DNA of 64,000 nt from the NCBI GenBank assembly GCA_030062745.1, contig CP099843.1, forward strand, positions 23,111,122 to 23,175,121. Reading direction: 5' to 3'. The notes under the pieces are model-generated. The model searched no databases, was not told the DNA's origin, and worked only from the letters and a program-made list of their open reading frames with translations. The DNA is from Capitulum mitella (Eukaryota > Arthropoda > Thecostraca > Pollicipedomorpha > Pollicipedidae). This document shows, in pieces, positions 1 through 11,300 of the stretch. Numbering within the stretch: the first letter of the stretch is position 1; each line of letters opens with the position of its first letter. Both the position numbers and the translations under genes were made by a program.

Positions 1-329
1 AATCACTCCATCTCTCCCCTCGCGTGCCCCAGGGGGCAAGCCTGTACAGTCGTCTATGCTGGCTGGCTCATGGAAACAACAACTTGTTTCTTGGATTACA
101 GGCCTCAACGGGATGAGGACGATGCTACGAGGAATACGTCAACACAGTGTACTGAAAAACCAATGGTGACTTTAACGGGAACTGAAATCCCGCATGGTGA
201 CTGTAATCGTTTTCATCGGCACCTCTGCATTTGCTCCTCGCACACAAAGACATCAAACCGATTCGCCTGCAGACGCGGCCCTTCCAGTGACCGCTCGAAG
301 CGGCGGCAGCCGTCAACCGCGTCGCTCAC

Positions 330-3326
330 CTTCAGCTCGGGGGTCAGCATCAGCACGTAGTTCGGCAGCGGAGTGCTGGACTCACGCAGTACCACCCGGT
401 ACGGGTTGACGGGCGTCTGCTGCTGCTGCGGTGTCTGCTGCGGCGTTTGTTGCGCCGTCTGCTGCGGCGTCTGCTGCAGTGTCTGCTGCGTCGCATGCTG
501 AGGCGTCTGCTGCGTTGTCTGCTGTGTCGTCTGCTCTGCCGTATCCTGCGTAGTCTGCTGTGGCGTCTGTTGGCGGCCACGACCGACCGGTGTCTCTGAG
601 CCGGGCCGCTCTGGCGGCGGCCGACGGCCGGTCTCGATCGGCGTGCGCACGTCGGCCAGCAGACTGTCGTCCTGCCAGAGCTCGGAGCGGTCCTCGACCG
701 GCGGCGGCGCTCCGCCCGCCGCCCGGGCCGGGCTCCGGCCGGCCGGCAGCGTCCCAGTCGCGCCCGGAGCCCGGCCCTCCGGGCTCGGAGGACGACCAGG
801 ACCGGGCGGCCGCCGGGCCTGGGCGTCGGCCGGCGCCCAGGCGGGCCGGGGTCGGGCGCCTCCACCAGCTCGATGTAGCCGCAGTCCTTCGAACCCCTCC
901 CACACGTCGGCCACGGAGGCGTCCAGCGGAGAGCAGGCCGCGGACGAGTCCTGGCCAGTCCCCGCCGACGGGGAACCGGCGGAGGACGCCATCCCGCCTG
1001 ACGGCAGCGGCTCTACTGGGCTCACCTTCTGTCCTGCTGGTTGGTGCTCTGTCCCAGGGGCAATGTCCTCAGCTGGCACTGACTCAGCAGGCGAGGAGGT
1101 CCTCTCAGCCAGAGACGACCTGACCGGGGACAAGTTCCTCTGCGAAGCCAGCGAATTCAATGGAGAGGGGCTCCTCTGCGCAGTCGGTGACTCCACTGGA
1201 GACACTCTACCTCGCGGACCTTGTGATTCCATTGGTGAAGGACTCCTCACAGCCAGTGACTCCACTGCGCAGGGACTCCCTCGTGCGGACCATGAATCCA
1301 CTCGAGACGGACTCTTCCGCGCGGCCGGTGACTTCACGGGAGAGATGCCCATCTGCGTGGTCGGTGACCTTGCTGGGGAACGCCTTTTCGGCGAGGTCCG
1401 GTCCCGGTCACCGTCAGCCGGCGAGGACGCCCACCGCTGCGACAGGTGCTCCGGCGGCCCCTCCAGGATCTGCACGTCCGAGTCGGCAGACGCCGGCCGG
1501 ACCGACGGCTCCCGTCCCGCCGCTGGGGGGAGCGGCCCATCACGGTCACAGCCCGGCTCCGACAGTCCGGAGGGTGACGCGGCCGCCGCTTCTGATGCGG
1601 CCTCCTCCTGAGAGGCGAGGCTTCCCCGCCGGTCTCCGCCCGCCTCGGCGTCCCCGCCGGAGCCGGGCGCCGTCCGGGGCCGTTTCGCAGGCGGCGTCAG
1701 CACTTCGCACGCGTCCTCCGACTCGGAGCAGCGCGGAGCGGCGCTGAGGCGTCTCCTGCGGCCGGGCCGCGGCGGCGTGCCGGCGGCTGCGGCCGCGGCC
1801 CGGCCGGCCGCCGGCAGGACAGACAAGTCTCCGCCGCCCAGCGCGGGCACGTCTCCGTCGTCACCGGCTTGGGAGCCGTCGGGCAGGCCGGTCGGCGGCT
1901 CCCGACCGCCCTCAGAGCCGGGCAGGTCGAAGAGTTCTGGACTGAGGGGCGGCGGCGGCGGCGGAGTCGGAGGCAGGCTGCCCGCGGCCGACGCCGGCCG
2001 GCTGACGCCGTGGTCGTTCCTGAGGTGCCGCGCAAGCTTCGGCTGGTCGTACCGCTCCGCCAGCAGTAACAGCTGCGCCAGCGGACCGTCGCCGGCCGCG
2101 CAGCTCAGCTCGCTCAGGTACAAAAGCCGGACGAGCGAGGCGGCTGCCCGCCGGCCCACGCCAGGCAGCAACAGCCGACCACCGTCGGCGGCGGCGGCCG
2201 CCCGGTACAGCGGCGGGCAGCGGACGGCCAGCACGGCGGCGTGCACGGCCACCTCGCCGTCGGCGCAGACGAGCGTCAGCGGCCGCGGCCCGGCGTCGCT
2301 CTCCAGCAGCTGCAACAGCTGGGCGCCAAGCTGGCCGCCGCCGGCCGCCCGGAAGCAGGGCAGGCCGGCCGGGCTAGCCGATGCTGCCGTGGAGTCAGGA
2401 GAGGAGGCGACGCACCGTACCGGCGGCGGCGACGCCGGGGTCCACTCGCAGGAGTCCAGGACCACCGGCCGGCTGCTGGCCGGCGAACCGGGAGAGCAGG
2501 AGACAGCCGAGCTCTGACTGTGTCTAACAGCGTCTGTCCGCGTCGAGTGGTCCCCGCCCGCGGCGGAGAGACCTGCCCAGTCAGCGGCGGAATCATCGCC
2601 ATCCGACGGTGGGTGGCACGACTCGACGTCTTCTGGTACCTCAACGTCTTCCACGGCGTCAAGATGAGGAGTCTCCAGGGTCGTGCCCCGCTCTGCCACG
2701 TTTTCCCAAGCATCCGTGTTCTCTGGTGGACTACAGCCTGCCTCTCGCGGAGCTGATGACGAAGGACGGCCCATAATCACATCTTCACAACCAAGCGCAT
2801 CAGACTGCGACTGGAAGCCTTGTGATAAATCTTCTCGCAGTTTCAATGACTTCTCCAGCTCATTAGTGTTTTGAATGTCCTGCTTACTTGGCAACGTCAT
2901 GGACGCTTTCACTACGTTACCATTCGACATTTCTGGCGACATTTCCACGGCACCAACTTGTGCCTCCCATTCATGTGACATCCGGGTCCGCTCCTGTGGA
3001 GACTCCACTCCTGCAGCCTCTCGGGACAAGCGCATGCAGCTGCTCTCCCCGGCCGACCCGCCCGCCAACTCGCCACCACCCTCTGGCTCGTGTGCCCCAG
3101 GAGATCCCGACGGCGCCTGAGGCCCCGCCTCGTGTCGGACCTCAGTCTCACTGGGAGGGGCATCCGCCGCGCCCTGCGAGGCGGCCGCCCGGGGCGTTTC
3201 TGCGTCCGCCTGGGACGGAGAGCAGGACGCGCCGGCCAGCTGCAGCAGCGCCGCCTGAGTGGACGAGGCGGGGTCCTCCTCCTCATCAGGATCCTCGTCA
3301 GTTCCGCTCGACTCAGAGCCGGGAAC
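330..3326 (-). CDS. SLX4: SLX4 exon 6, BTB domain and long disordered region
   Basis: A single 2,997-nt exon (999 codons). Acceptor CCGTGGCAG|GTT at 3327/3326; donor GAGCTGAAG|GTGAGC at 330. An acidic Ser-rich part precedes the BTB domain (about 2340-2010 in the window: LTLVCADGEVAVHAAVLAVR to AERYDQPKLARHL), which in SLX4 mediates dimerisation and nuclease function. A disordered part follows, with SP-rich degenerate repeats (about 1420-1000), VWEGFEG, and a Thr/Gln array (about 570-415). The C-terminal STPLPNYVLMLTPELK begins the MUS81-binding SAP-like segment. The frame stays open about 39 bases upstream of the chosen acceptor. Confidence 0.88.
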
Positions 3327-6300
3327 CTGCCACGGGTACGGAGATGGCCGTGCGTCAGGAGAGCGCTACCTGATGTCGCTTATACTAGCTGGATTGCGTG
3401 GTATCCACGAGAAAAAGACGACCTTGTCGTCTTTTATTAAACAAGAAACACGACTGTGAAGCTCAAAAGCCTCCACTGCCATCAACTATATAAATGTGGA
3501 ACAATGCTGCGGAAGTCGCCAGATGCTTTAATATTTGAGAAACGACAGCTTACATAGTTCATATGATGCAAAACATTGCACTGCAAGGCAATGTGGTAAA
3601 AGAAAAACACTCACCACATGTGACGACAAGCTGCCCAAAAATAACAATGCACCCAATGGGCTTCAACAAGTCCCGACCCCCAAACCACGTAACACCACCT
3701 TACGGGTGAAATCGTCCCACTCCGGTAGTACGCCCACCTTCTGCGAGAGGCTCTGCCGTCCCGGGATGAGGGCCACGTCCTTCAGCAGGCTGTTGATGGG
3801 CGCCGTGCAGGGCTCCACCAGACCCACCAGCTCCGGCACGTAAAAGTCCGCCTGAAGCCGGAACTGGGCTTAAGGACACGCCCTCAACGGCCAACGCCAC
3901 GAAACATGGCCCAACATGCAGCTGTCGAGCCATTAATAACACCAGAAATACACCGGAATTCTTAGATGCAGCAAAGAGCATCTGTTGGTGAAAATTCAAT
4001 GCACAGCCTGCAAATAACCACAGATAAGGTAGCACGATTTATTTCAATTTAAATGCACAGACTGTATGACGGCGCAAGATGACCGGCAGTTCAAGCAGTT
4101 CAGTACCCGATCTTGGTCGATCTGAGCCGTCTTGTTCCACAGCGAAGAAGGTTCGGTCTTCCCCTTCCTGCTCCTCAGCTGCCACCGATCTACGGGCACC
4201 TCTTCTTCCTACAGAATGGAACAAAGACCGGCCAGCATCAGAGAAAACCCACTCGATAGGCTTGCTCGAGGATGCATACCGATTACAAGTCGCCATTCTT
4301 CTGAACTCTGAGCCTGTCACAAACACCTCACGACGGGAATAGTCAGTCAGACCAAATCAGCTCTGAGACCAGCCATGACCTCCCACAGTCACCAGCCAAG
4401 CACCGCACGAACTCCGACGCAAACAAGGATTGTCTTCGACGACATTTACTTTACTTTCGATCGCGAATCTGACAATCCGAGCTTCGGTCGTATTTCCAAC
4501 CCAGCCACCATTTTCCGCTGGGCTTTTTTAAATCGTGCTTTAAATACTGTGCTTTAGTGGCCTGGCCTAGGCCACGTACTAACCCAGGCCAGCAGCTGGG
4601 CTACCTTCTCAGAGAGCCGGCGGTCTCGCTCCTCCTTGGTCTGCACGGTCAGAAGCGGCGGTGGCCCGGCCTTCTTCCGGCCAGCCCGTCTGGACCGGCC
4701 GGCGGCCGGCTCCGCTGCCAGAGCGACCATGTCCGAGTCAGACCGCGGCCGAGCCACACGGCGTCCACACCGGCACCGTCAGCCGCAGAGTCAGACGGAT
4801 ACGAAACCAGACGGCACCGACCACGGCATGGCCAGCTTGTGTCACGCTCAGATTCCGTCTCCACAGCGGTGGCCACGACCCCGACAAACTGTCAGACTGA
4901 GATGAAATCACACAGCACGGAAACCGGTCCGTCCTGCCACAGTCAGGTTGATGCTCCTCCCAAATAACAAGAACCATAGCCCAGACAGCCCACATTAGAG
5001 GCATCTCGAATGTGAGATATACCCGAGGAAAAGGAGGTAAGCACAGCCAACGGTATGTGAAGACATACCTTACATTCAACTGTTCGCGAACCCCCCAGCA
5101 CAGTCTCTGCCTACACACGCCTACCGCCCTGTACGTCCCCGCCAGCGCCTCGTGACGTCACGGCGGCGTCCCTGACGCCACTGACCGTCAGTGGGCGGCG
5201 GTTGCGGCTCCGGCACCGGCGGGGGCGCGCCGGCCGCTCGCCGCGCCTCCAGCTCGTCCTCCAGCCCGAGCTCGAGCAGCTGCGACTCGGCCAGCCGGCG
5301 GCGGCGCTCCTGTTCGTCCCGCAGCGAGGCTGAGACGGCCAGCGCCATCTGCAGGTCGGCGTCGGCGGCCGGAGCGGTGGCGGCGGCGCCGGCCCGCCGC
5401 CGGCCCTGGCGGCGTGCGGCCGACCCGGTCAGTCGGCGGAGCGGCCGACAAGGAAGCTCCACCACATACGGAGGGGGGGGGGGGCAGAGAAGGTAGGACG
5501 CAATGCCGAAACAAAGGCCACCAAAAATCAGCGTCAAAATGGGACTTCAAAAAGCAGGATTGTGGTTCGAGATATCGAAGGAGGGTGCTCCACATTACCT
5601 TTAAAAGCTATGCACACAATAATGATCAGGCAAAGGCTTTAATAAAATAGCGTAAGTGTACCACGATAACCACGCCTTTATTTTCATATCCAGACATACA
5701 TAAACACATTCAAACAAAAACATACGAGATAATAAAATCAAGCTCTCCTGCTTCACCATACATTCCTGGATTCTGCCCCGCTTCCATGCCCGTTTTTGTT
5801 CACTCTAGCACAACTCGTTTCTGTAAGTGAGCAGAGCCGTGGTTGAGTGCCTGGGTGTGACTGCAATGTGTGCTCCATCTTTGTGATTGCCCGCCATGTT
5901 CAGGATGCACCCTTTGTGTCCTTGACAAGCTCATCATGCTCGTGACACGCTTTCCGCTTCAGTAGCTTGTTCCCCTTGTCCTCGTATCCGAAACATGTCC
6001 CCTGTAGCCGTGACGTGTTCCCCGCATCCATGGCGTGTCCGCCGTGTCTGTCGTGGCCGTGTCCGTATCTGCCGGCTCCGTACCGCTGCTGCTGCGGTGC
6101 GGCCGCGGCGACCGGCCGGCGCCGTCCTGGTGGCCGGCAGGCCGGCGGCGGCCCGCTCCTCCGTCTGGCGCTCCTGCAGCCGGACGGCGGCCAGCAGCTG
6201 GGCGGCGCTCAGGCCGCGCCGTTCGGCGCACAGCTTCAGGTGGGCGGCGCGCGCCGCCGCCGACACCAGCGCCCGCAGGCAGACCGGGCAGTCGGCCACG

Positions 6301-7129
6301 GCGGGCGCCGCCGGCTCGGCCGCCGCCCGGGCCGCGGCCGCGCCGGCCGCAGTCGGCCCGGAGGCCTCCGCGCCGCCGGCCGGGCGCCGGGCGCGGGGTC
6401 CGAGCGCGTCCGGCGCCGACTCGGCGCTTCCGCGGGGTTCTGACGGCGTGTCCGGAGGACCGGCCTGCTCCGAGGCCCTGGGCGCTGGCCCGGCCCGTGC
6501 GTCCGCCGCGCCCGGCGGCGGCGCTCCGGCAGCCCGCGGCCCGGCGCCCCGCCTGGTCCTCCTGGGCGCGACGCAGAACGACTGCGACTGCGGCCGGGCG
6601 GGGTCTTCGGCTGGCTGGGAGTGGCTGGCGGTCGGCTCCGGAGCGGCGGCGGCCGACTGTGACAGCACGGCTCTGGTCCGCCGCCTGCGGGTCGGAGGCG
6701 TCGCCGTCAGCTCACTGCCCGGCCAATAGTTCGGCCATGGTTTAGAAATGACCTCAGAAAAAGTCTGGGGTACGTGTAGATGAACGGATAATGACTCCTA
6801 CGTCATGAAGGGACAAATCTTTGTTCCACTAACCTTATGATGAAAACATCGAAGGCCAACCGACAATGCACAAAACCTCTTCAAGTCAGCTGCCTTGAGA
6901 GATGCATTTTCAGAGGCACCCACCTTGTGAAGGGGACGCTGGGCGTAAAGTCGTCGCTGGTGTTCAGGTCGACTGGGACCGAGGTCGGCGCCGGGGCCGG
7001 GGCCAGGGCCGGGGCCGGGGCCGGGGCCGGGGTCGGTGCCGGTCCGGCCAGACGCTGCGAGCCCAGACCGGCGCGGCGACTAAGCTTGTTGGCCCGCTGA
7101 CTCTGAGACATCGCTCGGCTCTGAGACAT
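330..7129 (-). CDS. SLX4: SLX4 structure-specific endonuclease scaffold (six exons, 3'-truncated by the window edge)
   Basis: SLX4 is the nuclear scaffold that binds SLX1, XPF-ERCC1 and MUS81-EME1 and directs cutting of Holliday junctions and crosslink intermediates. Six exons join in phase: 7129-6924, 6684-6084, 5405-5186, 4714-4584, 3851-3738 and 3326-330 (1,423 codons). Landmarks in family order are a UBZ4 zinc finger (C201, C204, H217, C221) followed by the QLLAAVRLQ helix, a UIM-like helix (about 285-301), a PPPLLTVQ...VAQLLA block, DFYVPELVGLVEP, a BTB domain (about 755-862), a VWEGFEG motif, and the start of the SAP-like TPLPNYVLMLTPELK block. These match human SLX4 as I remember it. 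The rest of the SAP region and the SLX1-binding domain lie beyond position 1. ATG 7129 has an in-frame TGA two codons upstream. The N-terminus is much shorter than in vertebrates. Identity is very likely; exon edges are inferred from consensus sites and phase. Confidence 0.88.
3738..3851 (-). CDS. SLX4: SLX4 exon 5
   Basis: Acceptor GGCTTCAG|GCG at 3852/3851 and donor CAGAAG|GTGGGC at 3738; both ends phase 0, 38 codons. Encodes ADFYVPELVGLVEPC and on to GRQSLSQK. Vertebrate SLX4 has DFY and LVPPLVP between the preceding block and the BTB domain. A second GT (CGTAAG|GTGGTG) 39 bases further on is in frame and could be an alternative donor. Confidence 0.75.
4584..4714 (-). CDS. SLX4: SLX4 exon 4
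   Basis: Acceptor GCTCTGGCAG|CG at 4715/4714 (phase 1) and donor GCCTGG|GTTAGT at 4584 (phase 0). Encodes a basic stretch, then PPPLLTVQTKEERDRRLSEK and VAQLLA. Human SLX4 has PPLLLVQ followed by a VALLLSE helix at the same place between the UIM-like helix and the BTB domain. Confidence 0.78.
5186..5405 (-). CDS. SLX4: SLX4 exon 3, UIM-like helix
   Basis: Acceptor CGCCGCCAG|GGC at 5406/5405 and donor ACTGACG|GTCAGT at 5186. Contains DADLQMALAVSASLRDEQE, which fits a ubiquitin-interacting-motif pattern and sits where human SLX4 has its AMALSRSEME helix, followed by an Arg/Glu-rich charged helix. Phase in is 0 and phase out is 1, agreeing with both neighbours. Confidence 0.8.
6084..6684 (-). 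CDS. SLX4: SLX4 exon 2, UBZ4 zinc finger
   Basis: Acceptor CGACCCGCAG|G at 6685/6684 and donor GCAGCG|GTACGG at 6084. Low-complexity Ala/Pro/Arg sequence precedes the UBZ4 finger: CPVC, twelve residues, H, three residues, C, with HLKLC at its end, then LSAAQLLAAVRLQERQ. In human SLX4 the second UBZ4 finger is followed by the same kind of LLLQAVRLQ helix. The tandem first finger of vertebrates is absent here. This finger type binds ubiquitin and recruits the scaffold to damage. Confidence 0.88.
6924..7129 (-). CDS. SLX4: SLX4 coding exon 1
   Basis: Encodes residues 1-68 plus two bases. ATG at 7129 is preceded in frame by TGA at 7133-7135. The protein begins MSQSRAMSQSQ, then an Ala-Pro dipeptide tract (from the GGCCGG repeat at about 6975-7040), and ends in an acidic DDFTPSVPFT stretch. 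The donor CACAAG|GTGGGT at 6924/6923 leaves phase 2, matching the acceptor of the next exon. The start could differ if an unseen 5' exon exists. Confidence 0.65.
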
Positions 7130-7416
7130 GACTCAAGTCGCGAGTCACTCGGAGAGTCAGCGCCGCACGCCGGCAGTCGCCGAAGAACGGCCGGCGGACG
7201 CCAAAAGAGACTTCAAATCCAGTGGTGTGAAGGAATGGTCTTTCCTGTTGGTGCTGTCCAGATGGCAGCTGTGCAGACTTCTGCTCCACAATGCTTGACA
7301 CTCTGAATAGTTTTCAATACTACACAGGTGCTTGCAATTCATACACACTCTTCCAACCACTAATGTTTTACTTTCTGCTAGTTCATTCAAAGTGCTATAG
7401 AGTTTTCTTGCATCAT

Positions 7417-7518
7417 TCAGGCAAACCTTGTATATTCTTTCTTGAACTCAGCTTTCTCCTCCAATTTCTCTCTTGTATTGTATGGTGTGAGTCTTTGTTT
7501 TCTCACTCGCTCTAGTAC
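7417..7518 (-). CDS. Small membrane protein gene: last coding exon
   Basis: Acceptor TATTCATCATAG|GTA at 7519/7518; 33 codons then TGA at 7419-7417. Encodes VLERVRKQRLTPYNTREKLE and EKAEFKKEYTRFA, a charged helical tail. About 287 bases of probable 3' UTR separate it from the SLX4 ATG; no canonical AATAAA is visible there. Confidence 0.73.
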   Translation of the reverse strand, partial: VLERVRKQRLTPYNTREKLEEKAEFKKEYTRFA

Positions 7519-8280
7519 CTATGATGAATAGAAATAGTTAATACACCATAAAACCAGCACCAATGGATATATAATTAAATACTACACAACACAACATGTG
7601 AGCAATGAACAGCTTTAAATGATGATAGCAAAACATAATTGGTAGGTAAACATATTTGACACACTGAATCCACTGAAAGTCATGGAAAGACTTTAGACAT
7701 CACTTTACAAGAAAAAACATTGTTAAGGCAATTCCAGAAAAATGTTTAGAAAGTGCTGCATGATGAAATGGCACATGCATAGGCTACAAGGTATGCATAC
7801 CTCCATTTCTTCCTTGGTAAAGCCAGAAGGAACATATGTTTCTTTGGCTCTGTCAGCATATGCCCAAAACCTGAAAAAATCCTTGTATGACAGTCTCACT
7901 AAACTCAATCTACATCAGACATTTATTAACATGAGTTTCACTCTTTTAGCATGAATAAGTGCAGTCATATAGAACACATATCAAGTTACAACTGAACAAC
8001 AAAGCCACCAATGCCACATTTATCATTTCTGTGCATTTTGAACACAGGAATTATAGCAAAAAACGACATAACAATGCAAATACATATTTCTGTATGTCTT
8101 CAACACAGTAATCATAGAAAATATGCCATTTCAACGCAAATATTAAAAAAATTGCACAACAACTTACAAAGTCAATGCCAAAACTGCTGATGAGCCCACC
8201 AGTCCGTATGCCACTCGAGTTGAAAGCCTCGCCAAAGGTGTCCCAGCTATGGTTTTGGGCTTTTGTTTCCACTGAGACAT
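7417..8280 (-). CDS. Unrecognised 94-residue single-pass membrane protein (three exons)
   Basis: Three exons (8280-8168, 7870-7801, 7518-7417) join with matching phases into 95 codons ending in TGA. The product starts MSQWKQKPKTIAGTPLARL, has one hydrophobic span (YGLVGSSAVLALTLFWAY, about residues 25-42), then KETYVPSGFTKEEMEV and a charged Lys/Glu helix ending EYTRFA. The donors are TT|GTAAGT and GAG|GTATGC, and the acceptors have good pyrimidine tracts (TTTATTTCAG for the ATG exon, GGATTTTTTCAG, CTATTTCTATTCATCATAG). The layout (short basic N-terminus, one helix, charged tail) resembles small mitochondrial inner-membrane assembly proteins, but I cannot name a family. It lies directly upstream of SLX4 on the same strand. 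Confidence 0.75.
7801..7870 (-). CDS. Small membrane protein gene: middle exon
   Basis: 70-nt exon. Acceptor GGATTTTTTCAG|G at 7871/7870; donor ATGGAG|GTATGC at 7801. Encodes FWAYADRAKETYVPSGFTKE and EME, including the end of the membrane helix. Incoming phase 2 and outgoing phase 0 match both neighbours. Confidence 0.74.
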
Positions 8281-8300
8281 GTTTAAAAACTCACAGATCC
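8168..8300 (-). CDS. Small membrane protein gene: exon with 5' UTR tail and start codon
   Basis: Acceptor CATTTATTTCAG|GG at 8301/8300; 20 bases of 5' UTR; ATG at 8280; donor GACTTT|GTAAGTT at 8168 (phase 2). The acceptor implies a further noncoding exon upstream, at higher coordinates, that I could not place. Confidence 0.72.
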
Positions 8301-11300
8301 CTGAAATAAATGGACTTTTTGGCATATGGACAGTGGACACATACACACACATACACCCTTCTTGAGGCATACTGCTAGGCAATGATAAAAGCTGCAAAGA
8401 TAATTTTTGAAAAAAACTGACTAAAATGACTGGTTAGAACTTAACAATTTTACAACCAATGGATATGTGATACAAAAGTAATGTGATCACTTAGCCTGTG
8501 CACAACAAATGCAAAACTGGTCTCCATACCAGAATCAAGGGAGAGAGATGGATGACAGTCATATCCCAAGCTGGGCAGAATGCACTATTACAGCTAATGG
8601 CATTCCTGGTTTACAGAGCAACTAAATGAAACCTCATTCCTCCTGCATGAAAGTTAACAAAATGTCCAATTTGCTGCTGAGACTTAACATGGTAAGCCAT
8701 CTGACAACAAATGATGCTGAAACTGTATTTCTAAGCTCAGGAATCACCGCTGCAGACAGTTATGGATGACCCACACTGTTAATTGTCAGTTCAATGGTGG
8801 AAAAAGTGTAAATGCATGAATACAACAAAAAACTGGAACCAATGGCATACTTTGGAATAATTCTCCCTGCACAATGCCATAGCAATGTCTTGCACAGTCT
8901 CATGGTAATGCTCAAAACTAGCACTTCGGCATGACAAGGCAGTCATGAGACAACACACGCTATATGGAGGAACAGACGCTGCCACAAAAACGCCTCAATA
9001 TCGCCTGAATGAAAAGTACCTGATTGCCAAGGCCATCGACTCGGCTTGGGAATAGATTTGTTTGTTTGTGATTTAGGACTGGTCTCTTTGCCTCAGGCGT
9101 CCAGTCTCCTATCAAGTCGCGTGTCTCGTCAGGCGTCAGTCAGTCGTCCGATGAAAATGATAGATAACGGTTAGAGAACGCTCTGACTTCGCCCAACGTT
9201 CCTCCGAATTTTGCCCACGATTATATTTATTGGTTTCAATGTGGCGCGAAACGAAAGTGGCGCAATGTGCGCTACCATGTTGTATTGCATATTTTTCAAC
9301 TTTTTTGGCGTATTTTTTTAGTAAAAAAGCAATAGATTCCTTTTTAGAACTCAAATGATATGATATTGGAATAAATGACACACAACTAGTTTTCCTTTGA
9401 GGACATTCCCAAGAACTATATAAACATTAATCAGCAGACAACATACAAATGGCGCCTCCCAGCACGGAAGGAAGTCGATTGTCGTGGTCTGCTGGAAGCG
9501 CGGGATGCGCCGTGCTCCAGTTGTGTGTCCTTACTTTATCAATAACTGAGTGATGCTGGAATCGAATTACGAGAGCTTTGTGGCACGTGTTGGCTCAGCG
9601 TGGTACTGTGCTGTACGTAAGTTTGTGTGGAAGTGTTAGTCCATAACATCCTGGATAGCCGAGGTTTCAGGGAAGGCCTGTTTTGTGAAGGACCCGTATT
9701 CGAAAGAATACTGACACCGCTTTGTGCTGCATACAACAGTATCTTACACAGCTATGAATCCTGAAATATCCCTATAACTGCCTTTAAAATATAGCATGTT
9801 TGTACCGTTCTCCTACGTTTGAATTGAACACATTGCAGGGCATCCTGTGAGCTCGTCTGCCCTCTCATCCTTCATATGTCCGATCCTGTGCAACTATTTA
9901 TCCTGTTCTCCCGGAACTTAGAACAGACCACACAGAATTTATCCTGAATCATGGCTGGAGATCTTGAGGAGCCAGGCCCCCACTTTTCAGAGATTTAACA
10001 TTAGGAATGCGATGATGACTAGAAACGATCTGAAATCCTGTTCAGGCCCTCTCCATTGATTCAGAAAAATCTTCGGTCATGCTCTAAATTCTTTAATTCC
10101 GAAAATAGTCTGATCGAAATATTTACAGCCGGCAAGAAACAAACCGTGGTAAGCTTTGAGATTTGTGATGCTTTTTAATCTAATGTTAAATGTGGGTGTG
10201 AGAAACTACGCATATTGATTCATGTACATTAAATGTCGTAGAGAAAGCATTTGACTGCAAAGGAAAGTCTTTCTCCAAAGCGCCAGGAAGCTTCTCTTGA
10301 TCCGTGTTGGTGCCAGACCCTTGATCGGTCCCCGAGCTCTGCGCACATTCGACGTTTGCAGCCCAATTTCTTTCGATTTGTTGCTAATAAACACGCAAAG
10401 CCAGATTCCGTACCTGTGAGGCTTACCATAAAATCTGGCTTGCATATATGTACATGACGTGATCCTGCAGACAGTAGAGACCTGGTATAATGCATCTGGT
10501 GGCAATGCGAATGGCGCGATATCATATATGCGGGTTTGTGATCACCAGGTTGTTTCGGTCTTCTTACGCCTCATGACCTACCACATCATCGTTGTTGAAC
10601 GCTGTGTCTAGCAGGGAGATTCATGACTGGACGCATGCGAATTCTGAATAAGAAGACGGCAACCCTAATATGTCGTTACGTGGTAGGGGAAGACAGGAAA
10701 ATGTATTATGTGGCTTATGGGTGGCCCTGTATGCATCCCGCCGTCGTCAGTTAATCCTGAGCGGACCATTCGAATAGGTGAAGTGGCGGGAAACTGGATA
10801 AAAGTGCAAGGCAGTGAACTAGTACAACAAATGTCACACACGGGTGCGCCATAGATCCAGTAGCAGTAGAACAGTACGTCAGCATTTACTTGAAAATTGC
10901 ATGATAGTGATGTAAGTGATGTAGAGACCGCCCCTCATGTCCAGTTCACGTAAACAGATAATAAGGCTATGCGTCTAGTTAAGATGCTTATTCTATCCTA
11001 CAACCGTGATTTGCGCAGGCAGAGAAGACGTGGGTGCTGCCAATTTCAAAAGTATTGATGCAGCCTTATGCTTTCAGCACAACATCGGGTTTGCACAATC
11101 GATTCAAAACCCACGCTATGATTTCCATTCAGTCTGTTTTGCGTTTTAAATCATTTTGGAATAGAAACTGATTTAAGTGAAAGCAAAGTATTAGCTAAAA
11201 ATAGGGACTTGGTCATCTGTATGGCCAGTAAGATACTTCATGATCAGCAGTAATTAGACGCATTTTTGAGGGCATTGTCCAACGACGCCCTTTTTGCCTT

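Noticed and set aside
1-213. Search for the next SLX4 exon
   Set aside because: No minus-strand frame here resembles the continuation of the SAP-like segment; it must lie left of the window.
560-1747. Long plus-strand frames opposite SLX4
   Set aside because: Low-complexity shadows of the GC-rich SLX4 exon; all recognised motifs are on the minus strand.
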